The translations under genes and the position numbers were made by a program. Below, piece by piece: positions 1 to 5,024 of a stretch of 8,825 nucleotides of DNA (position 1 is the first letter of the stretch; each line of letters starts with the position of its first letter). This DNA is from an uncultured bacterium (lineage in GTDB: Bacteria; Chloroflexota; Anaerolineae; JACIWP01): contig CAIQJD010000530.1 of NCBI GenBank assembly GCA_903872005.1, positions 1 to 8,825 on the forward strand. Direction: 5' to 3'. Below the pieces are notes generated by a model. The model was not told the DNA's origin, did no database searches, and saw nothing but the letters and a program-made list of their open reading frames with translations.

Positions 1-452
1 GCCTGGCGGGTCTGGCCCCGCTGCTGGCCGGCAGCGCCCTGCTCCTCCTCATCGGCACGCTGGCCTTTGACCTGCGCGCCCTCAGCCAGGCATTCGTCCT
101 GCGCGACGCCGGCCGCTTCTTCACCCTCCTGGCCCAGAGCGTGCGCGTGCCCGATTTCTGGATCTGGCTCTACGCCATTTTCGCCATCAGCAACGCCATG
201 CTCCCCAGCGAGTCGGATCGGCGCGCCTGGCTCCCGCTGGGCGTCTTCCTGCTGGCGGTCGCCCTGATCCTGGTGTTGGTCGGCTGGACGCCGAAGCTGC
301 CGGCGCGCCTGGTGGACGCCATCATCGGCGGCGTCGAATACCTCACCACGGCGTTCCTGCTCACCCTGGCGGTGGACCTGGTGTGCGTGGCCCTCTTTGG
401 CGGGCTGGAACTGATCGTCTCGCGGCTGACCGGCCGGTTCCTCGAATATTAG
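1..452 (+). CDS. C-terminal part of a polytopic membrane protein (5' end outside the window)
   Basis: The reading frame is open from base 3 to the TAG at 450-452 and gives 149 residues with no stop, so the start lies upstream of the window. Four hydrophobic stretches are visible, at fragment residues about 5-22, 50-67, 76-94 and 111-133. Between the second and third is a polar loop with the sequence LPSESDRRAW. The fragment begins with a GLAPLLAGS segment. From memory this resembles integral membrane proteins of Chloroflexota whose N-terminal half carries an M50-like HExxH site, but that half is not in the window, so no peptidase function can be claimed. Codons are strongly biased to G/C in third position, as in the other genes here. 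An intrinsic terminator begins three bases after the stop, so this gene ends its transcript. The exact family is not recognised with confidence. Confidence 0.8.
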   Translation, partial: LAGLAPLLAGSALLLLIGTLAFDLRALSQAFVLRDAGRFFTLLAQSVRVPDFWIWLYAIFAISNAMLPSESDRRAWLPLGVFLLAVALILVLVGWTPKLPARLVDAIIGGVEYLTTAFLLTLAVDLVCVALFGGLELIVSRLTGRFLEY

Positions 453-454
453 GC

Positions 455-480
455 GCAGGGCGCACCTTCGCCCTGCTTTT
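455..480 (+). terminator. Intrinsic terminator after the membrane protein gene
   Basis: GCAGGGCG (455-462) pairs perfectly with CGCCCTGC (469-476). The loop is six bases (463-468), and TTTT follows directly at 477-480. The hairpin starts three bases after the TAG stop. This is a textbook Rho-independent terminator and separates the first gene from the exported-protein gene at 634. Confidence 0.85.
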
Positions 481-513
481 GGCGTCTTCTTTCATGATAA
501 TGCCGGCCGGCAT

Positions 514-594
514 CACCTCTCCTCTAACCCCAACCCCTTCCCCCTCTTCGTACACGGAGAGGGGGAAGGGGCCAGGGGATGGGGGTGAGGTGAG
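514..594. repeat. C-rich/G-rich palindromic element, probable dispersed intergenic repeat
   Basis: A C-rich arm is followed by a G-rich arm. CCCCTTCCCCCTC (534-546) and GAGGGGGAAGGGG (559-571) pair perfectly over 13 bp around a 12-base loop. Imperfect complementarity continues outward: CACCTCTCCTCTAACC on the left against GGGGGTGAGGTGAG on the right. The arms have a TNACCCC...GGGGGTGAG organisation, which I recall from short palindromic repeats scattered between genes in several bacterial phyla. Only this one copy is visible, so dispersal is inferred. It lies between the terminator at 455-480 and the ribosome binding site of the next gene, so it could sit in that gene's 5' leader or in non-transcribed spacer. 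There is no T-tract after it on the plus strand. Confidence 0.6.
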
Positions 595-633
595 GTCTGC
601 GCCGACGCATCGCCACACAGGAGGCGCTACATC

Positions 634-3600
634 ATGCTCACCCTACGCCCAGCGCGGCTCACCCTCGCCGCCATCGTCTTCATCTGCATCCTGCTCCTGC
701 CGGCCGCCATCGCCGCGGCCCAACCCCCGGATCCCGCCGCGCTCAAGGCCGCCCTGTGGGCCGACCCGGCCGGCCCGCGCCTGCCGGACTTTCGACAGCC
801 GCCCACAGCCGCCGACGCCGCTGCGGCCGGCGACGCGCTCGCCCTGGCCGACGCCGGCAGCCGCATCGTCTACCAGTCCTATCGAGACAATAACTGGGAA
901 ATCTACGCCCAGCGCGGCGACGGCGCGGGGGAGACGCGCCTGACCAACAATCCTTCGCCCGATATGGAACCGCGCCTGAACCGCGACGCCAGCCGGGTCG
1001 CTTACAGCTCACAATATCGCGGCGCGCGCTCCATTTATACCATGAACGCCGACGGCAGTAACCAGAATCGCATCACCTTCCCCGAAGAGATTTATCACAT
1101 CCAGCCAGCCTGGTCGCCCGACGGCCGGCGCATCGCCTATGCCTCTAACGAAGTCGGCAACTATGAGATTTACGTGATGAACGCGGATGGGTCGGGCCAG
1201 ACGCGCCTGACCATCCATTCAGCCGCCGACGGCCGGCCCTTCTGGTCGCCCGATGGCGGGCAGATCGGCTGGCTGCGCGTCGGCGAGACCGACAACGTCA
1301 TCTGGGTCATGAACGCCGACGGGAGCAACCCGCACGCCGTCACGCCGGCGCTGCGCTTCTTGAGCCACCCGGTCTGGTCGCCCGACGGGACAAAGCTGGG
1401 CTTCGACTACGACGCCGACGGCGACTTCTGGAGCGAGCTGGCCGTCCTGAACCTCAGCGACTCGCGGATCACCACCCTCTACGACCTGGGCGGGCAACTG
1501 CTGGACGCCTGGATGGGCAGCTTCGCCCCCGACGGCGCCGGCGTCGTCTTCAGTCGCGTCGAATACGTCATCTACAACAATGAGCTGTACCTGTACCATA
1601 CGTATGTCGAGCGGCTCTCGGCCGGCGGGGCGCGGACGCGCCTCACCGCCAGCGGCTACGACCTCTATCCCGACATGCAACGCTGGGACTATGTCCCGCC
1701 GGCGTCGCGCCTGGAGCCGTTATCGGCCTGGACTCGCTCCAACCGCGTCAATCTCACCATCGTGGGCCAGGATAATAGCCGTATCGCCGGCTACGACATT
1801 CAGGTCAAAGACGGGCCGGCCGGGGCGTGGGCCGATGCCTTCCAGAATATCGCGCCGAACGCTCCCGGCATGCCCACCGTCGCCTACGCCGGCCAGTACG
1901 GCCATGCCTACAGCTTCCGCATCCGCGCCCGCGACGAGGCCGGCAATGTGGAAGCCTGGCCGGCGCAGCCCGACGCCGCCACGACGACCTATGCCTGGCG
2001 CATCAGCGCGCTGGTCCGCGATGCGCGCGGCCGGCCGGCGCCGCTGGCCGACGTCATCCTCGATCCGCCGGCCTTCTATACGCTGCACGCCGACGCCCTG
2101 GGCCGCGCCGCGGCCTATAGCGCCGATCTGGGGGGCGAAGGGCGCGCCGCCCATGCCGGCTATGGCCGCTCGACCTTCACGTACGCCAATGTGGACTACG
2201 ACCAGGAAAATGTCGTGATGCACCTGCGCCCGCTGGACGATCTGTTGATCAACGGGAATTTCGAAGCCGAGAATCTGAGCGGCTGGACGACGGTCGGGCA
2301 CGTGCAGCTCATGAATTCATCCGGCTATCCCCACGTCCCGGCGCTCGGCACGGAAGCGGCGCAAATGGGCCAGGCGTGGGCCTTCGGGACGCCGACCGGC
2401 GTCAGCGACCCGGCGCGGAACGCCTGCTGCGCGGCGGCCGCCGCCGGCCGCGAGGGCGCGCTGCACGCCGTCTGGAAGGATCATTGGATGGGGGACCGTT
2501 TCTGGTACGCCTGGCGCAATCCCGCCGGCGTCTGGTCCGCGCCGGCGATCATCCCCAACGCGCACTTCACCACCTTCGCCGGCCAGCAGATCAGCGTCGG
2601 CCCGGACGGCTCGGCCTACGTCTTCTGGCGCGATACCGGCTCGCCCGTGCATCTGGTCACGCGCCGGCCGAATGGCGTCTGGACGGCGGTCGAAGACCTG
2701 CCCACCGATGGCGGCGAATTCAGCGCCCTGGTGGATCAGGCCGGCGTGATCCACGCGACCGTCCGGCCGGGCTGGCCGCGCCAGGTTTTGTACATGCAAC
2801 GCCGGCCGGGCGAAGCCTGGACGACGCCGGTGAATCTCTCTGGCGCGCACGATGTCCTCTTCGGCCCCAAGCTGGCCCTGGGGCCAGATGGGACGCTCTT
2901 CCTGGCCTGGGCCTCGGACGAGCCGCGCGCCGTCTATCTGCGCTGGCGCGCGCCGGCCGGCGCCTGGTCGCCCGAAGCGCGCGTCGCCCCGCTGCAATAC
3001 GATGTCTCCATCGCCGCGGATGGGCGCGGCGTGCTGCACGTCTTCTCGTCCTGCCCCGCGCCGAACTATCCCGATCAGTGCTATACGCAGCGTCTCCCCG
3101 ATGGCTCCTGGACGCCCATCGAGATGCTATGGGATTCTTCGGATGGGCAGGTCGGCCATGCCCTGCAAGTGAGTCCGCAGGGCGTCGCCTACGTCTGGTG
3201 GGGCTATAGCGTGGCGCTGCGCCTGTCCGATGGCTACTGGATGCGCGTCAGAGGGGTCGGCGTGGAGGGACATACCAACCTCGGCATGGGCCTCGCGACG
3301 GTCGGCGAGACGATGCACCTCATCGCCCCGGACACCACCGGCCCGGAGCCTTCCCGCGTCTACCATCAGACGCTGGCCGCCGCGCCGGCCGAGATCATCT
3401 CTTCCCTGGCGCAGCGCGTGACCATCCCGGCCGGCGCGCACGCCCCCACCCTGGCCTTCGACTATCGGCTCCTGGGCGCGTGGGCCGGCGCCGGCCTGCG
3501 GGTGCGCGTCCAGCCGGCCGACGACCCGACGCCGACGACCGCGGCCCTGCTCTTGAGCAACCAGAACTACTGGACGCGCGCCGATGTGGGCCTGGACGCC

Positions 3601-3993
3601 TGGGCCGGCCGCAGCGTCACCGTCAGCATTGAAGCCTACACGCCGGCCGGCGGCCAGCCGGTCGAGGTCTTCCTGGACGAGGCGACCCTGGGATCGTGGT
3701 GGACGCCGGCGCTGGGCAGCATCGCGCCCGATTTCATCCCGCCGCGCACGCCGGCGCGCATCACCATCCGCGGCGAGAACTTTGCCGCCACGCCGGCCCT
3801 CTACATCAACCAGACGACGCCCCTGACCGACGTGGAATTCGTGGATGAGCATACCCTGCGGGCCACGCTGCCGGCGAACCTGCCGGCCGGCCATTACGAT
3901 CTGTGGATCACGAACCCCGGCGGGCAGATGAGCGCCAATCTGGGCGCGCTGCGGATCGCCGGCTGGCTCTATCTGCCATGGGTGGGGAAATAG
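634..3993 (+). CDS. Large secreted multidomain protein with two beta-propellers, a split jelly-roll domain and an IPT/TIG domain
   Basis: The ATG at 634 is set by AGGAGG at 619-624 with nine bases of spacing. The 1119-residue product starts with a Sec-type signal peptide (hydrophobic core about 11-28, cleavage near AAAQ at 27-30). Residues 77-355 form a TolB/PD40-like propeller of about six blades, with repeated WSPDG and MNADGSxxxRLT motifs. Residues 356-450 look like an Ig/fibronectin-type domain ending in RARDEAGNVEAWP. Residues 455-535 resemble a carboxypeptidase-regulatory-like fold (VRDARGRPAPLADV). A jelly-roll domain starts at 537 (LLINGNFEAENLSGW), breaks off near 580 and resumes at about 921 (ISSLAQRVTIPAGA...LAFDYRL) up to LDEATLG at 1014-1020. 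The gap holds a second, roughly seven-bladed propeller (605-915, recurring GxWSxP). Residues 1025-1108 are an IPT/TIG domain, and the chain ends in YLPWVGK. No catalytic residues are recognised. The likely role is extracellular binding or adhesion, which is an inference. Confidence 0.9.
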   Translation: MLTLRPARLTLAAIVFICILLLPAAIAAAQPPDPAALKAALWADPAGPRLPDFRQPPTAADAAAAGDALALADAGSRIVYQSYRDNNWEIYAQRGDGAGETRLTNNPSPDMEPRLNRDASRVAYSSQYRGARSIYTMNADGSNQNRITFPEEIYHIQPAWSPDGRRIAYASNEVGNYEIYVMNADGSGQTRLTIHSAADGRPFWSPDGGQIGWLRVGETDNVIWVMNADGSNPHAVTPALRFLSHPVWSPDGTKLGFDYDADGDFWSELAVLNLSDSRITTLYDLGGQLLDAWMGSFAPDGAGVVFSRVEYVIYNNELYLYHTYVERLSAGGARTRLTASGYDLYPDMQRWDYVPPASRLEPLSAWTRSNRVNLTIVGQDNSRIAGYDIQVKDGPAGAWADAFQNIAPNAPGMPTVAYAGQYGHAYSFRIRARDEAGNVEAWPAQPDAATTTYAWRISALVRDARGRPAPLADVILDPPAFYTLHADALGRAAAYSADLGGEGRAAHAGYGRSTFTYANVDYDQENVVMHLRPLDDLLINGNFEAENLSGWTTVGHVQLMNSSGYPHVPALGTEAAQMGQAWAFGTPTGVSDPARNACCAAAAAGREGALHAVWKDHWMGDRFWYAWRNPAGVWSAPAIIPNAHFTTFAGQQISVGPDGSAYVFWRDTGSPVHLVTRRPNGVWTAVEDLPTDGGEFSALVDQAGVIHATVRPGWPRQVLYMQRRPGEAWTTPVNLSGAHDVLFGPKLALGPDGTLFLAWASDEPRAVYLRWRAPAGAWSPEARVAPLQYDVSIAADGRGVLHVFSSCPAPNYPDQCYTQRLPDGSWTPIEMLWDSSDGQVGHALQVSPQGVAYVWWGYSVALRLSDGYWMRVRGVGVEGHTNLGMGLATVGETMHLIAPDTTGPEPSRVYHQTLAAAPAEIISSLAQRVTIPAGAHAPTLAFDYRLLGAWAGAGLRVRVQPADDPTPTTAALLLSNQNYWTRADVGLDAWAGRSVTVSIEAYTPAGGQPVEVFLDEATLGSWWTPALGSIAPDFIPPRTPARITIRGENFAATPALYINQTTPLTDVEFVDEHTLRATLPANLPAGHYDLWITNPGGQMSANLGALRIAGWLYLPWVGK

Positions 3994-4088
3994 TCGCGCA
4001 GCAGCGCCGGCCGGCGGATTGGGGCGCGGCGCGCCGGCTCACCCTGGCCTGCATGGGCGGGCTGGGTCTTTGCGCGAGATGAAATCCC

Positions 4089-4117
4089 TTGCAAATCGTC
4101 GCCAAGTGTGCTAAGAT
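4089..4117 (+). promoter_or_regulatory. Sigma-70-type promoter for the 145-residue secreted protein gene
   Basis: TTGCAA (4089-4094) and TAAGAT (4112-4117) are separated by exactly 17 bases, close to the TTGACA/TATAAT consensus and clearly AT-richer than the surrounding sequence. The expected transcription start near 4124 would give a leader of about 70 bases. In it GGCGC-A-GGG (4123-4131) can pair with CCC-C-GCGCC (4138-4146) around a six-base loop, leaving the ribosome binding site exposed. No operator-like repeat is seen. The upstream stretch 3994-4088 is GC-rich spacer with no T-tract terminator for the preceding gene. Confidence 0.7.
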
Positions 4118-4196
4118 AGGGCGGCGCAGGGTCGAAGCCCCGCGCCGGCGTAATAATGGTACGGCAGAGCATCCTGTTCCTGAGGAGGAAGGGCAC

Positions 4197-4634
4197 ATGA
4201 AACGTATTCTGATCGTTGTCTGGTTGGTCGTGATCTTATTGGCCGGCTTGCCCGCCATGAGCCTGGCTTCATCGGGCACGCCCGACATCACCCCGCCGGT
4301 GATTTACGCCATCGGCAATGCGCCGGTGGTCTATCTCCCCATCGAAGCCTGCAAGTATAAGTCACATCTCTTGATGGTGCAGGCGAAGGTGTATGACCTG
4401 GGCGGCGTGGATAAGGTCTGGGTGCAATACAAGCAGCCCGACGACCTGAGCTGGCATTCGGTCCGCATGACTCTGCGCCCCGATGGCTACTGGCGCGCCT
4501 ACATCAATCCTCCGTGGACGGCCGTGGGCACGGGCGACATCCGCATCAAGGCGCAGGATTATCGCCCCAATACGACGATCTCTGGCGTCCGCCACTTCGC
4601 CGTTTACGGCTGCGATCCGTTGCCAGGAGCGTAG
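4197..4634 (+). CDS. Small secreted protein with one Ig-like domain
   Basis: The ATG at 4197 is chosen because AGGAGG (4183-4188) lies eight bases upstream. An in-frame ATG at 4089 overlaps the promoter -35 box and is not credible. The 145-residue product begins MKRILIVVWLVVILLAGLPA, a Sec signal peptide with probable cleavage after SLA near residue 24. The mature part starts TPDITPPVI, then VQAKVYDLGGVDKVWVQYKQ and MTLRPDGYWRAYI, the pattern of bacterial Ig-like or fibronectin-like beta-sandwich domains with alternating hydrophobic strands. There are two cysteines (Cys52 and Cys139) that could form one disulfide outside the cell. No catalytic motif, lipobox or membrane anchor is seen. It has its own promoter and is followed by two hairpins, so it appears monocistronic. 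The function is unknown; a binding or structural role outside the membrane is an inference. Confidence 0.85.
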   Translation: MKRILIVVWLVVILLAGLPAMSLASSGTPDITPPVIYAIGNAPVVYLPIEACKYKSHLLMVQAKVYDLGGVDKVWVQYKQPDDLSWHSVRMTLRPDGYWRAYINPPWTAVGTGDIRIKAQDYRPNTTISGVRHFAVYGCDPLPGA

Positions 4635-4644
4635 GCTGGGCTGT

Positions 4645-4677
4645 ATGGCGCCGGCCTGGCCCTTGGGCCGGCGCCAT
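4645..4677. terminator. Strong GC hairpin after the small secreted protein gene
   Basis: ATGGCGCCGGCC (4645-4656) pairs perfectly over 12 bp with GGCCGGCGCCAT (4666-4677), with a nine-base loop. It begins ten bases after the TAG at 4632-4634. There is no T-tract on either side, so on its own it is a weak Rho-independent terminator candidate. It may act with the second hairpin four bases downstream, or protect the mRNA 3' end. Confidence 0.55.
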
Positions 4678-4681
4678 CGTT

Positions 4682-4721
4682 GCATAGCGCGCGACGCCCG
4701 GGCGTCGCGCGCTATGCTTTT
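4682..4721 (+). terminator. Perfect 36-bp palindrome followed by TTTT, terminator between convergent genes
   Basis: GCATAGCGCGCGACGCCC (4682-4699) is followed with no spacer by its exact reverse complement (4700-4717), centred on CCCGGG. TTTT follows at 4718-4721. On the plus strand this can end transcripts from 4197. On the minus strand the palindrome is followed by AACG, not a T-run, so it would be a poorer terminator for the convergent ATPase unit. Arms this long with no loop are more than a terminator needs, so it may also be a repeat element or a protein-binding site. The 4722-4800 stretch after it holds no gene; TCCGCGT occurs twice there (4771-4777 and 4781-4787). Confidence 0.7.
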
Positions 4722-4800
4722 GACATGCTCTGGTCATTTCAGCGGCGCGTCTGCGCCGGGCCATCCACTATCCGCGTGCGTCCGCGTCCAATCCAACCGA

Positions 4801-4989
4801 TCAGCTCCCCGCTTCTGGCGCTGGCGCAACCACCGCGTGGCGTTTGCGGGCGGCGCGTCGCATGGCCCAGCGGATGGGGACGATCACCAGGGCGACGACG
4901 GCCATGATCGCCAGGTCGCGCCCCACACTGGGCCATACCCGCTGCCACACGCCGGCCCCGGCCGGCCCATACGCGCCGGGGTCATCCAC
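4801..4989 (-). CDS. Small single-span membrane protein downstream of the P-type ATPase
   Basis: This 62-residue frame starts with GTG at 4989, 35 bases after the ATPase stop and on the same strand, so it is probably co-transcribed. The frame is open back to a TAG nine codons upstream of the GTG, but those codons are less G/C-biased in third position, whereas GC3 is high throughout the proposed gene, as in its neighbours. Residues about 23-40 form one hydrophobic span (LAIMAVVALVIVPI), followed directly by a basic stretch (RWAMRRAARKRH). This suggests an outside N-terminus and a cytoplasmic C-terminus. The N-terminal part is rich in Gly, Pro and Asp (DDPGAYGPAGAG). The ribosome binding site is weak (GACGG about eight bases upstream). 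I do not recognise a family. It could be a small accessory subunit of the pump, an unrelated small membrane protein, or the surviving tail of a longer decayed gene. Confidence 0.45.
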   Translation of the reverse strand: MDDPGAYGPAGAGVWQRVWPSVGRDLAIMAVVALVIVPIRWAMRRAARKRHAVVAPAPEAGS

Positions 4990-5024
4990 ATAGTATCCGT
5001 CAAGCGCGCCTACAATCTATATCG

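Noticed and set aside
473..501. GATAAT (496-501) as a -10 box for the gene at 634
   Set aside because: The -35 position 17 bases upstream has no match to TTGACA and lies inside the terminator hairpin, so the promoter of this gene remains unidentified.
1219..3894. Long open frames on the strand opposite the large exported-protein gene (for example 1219-1680, 1720-2301, 2317-3039, 3127-3894)
   Set aside because: They are antisense shadows caused by high third-position GC. Their products are Arg/Gly/Ala-rich without recognisable domains, whereas the plus strand encodes coherent domains over the whole stretch.
4089..4196. Upstream in-frame ATG at 4089 for the 145-residue secreted protein
   Set aside because: It overlaps the -35 box and has no ribosome binding site. 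The ATG at 4197 has AGGAGG and begins a proper signal peptide.
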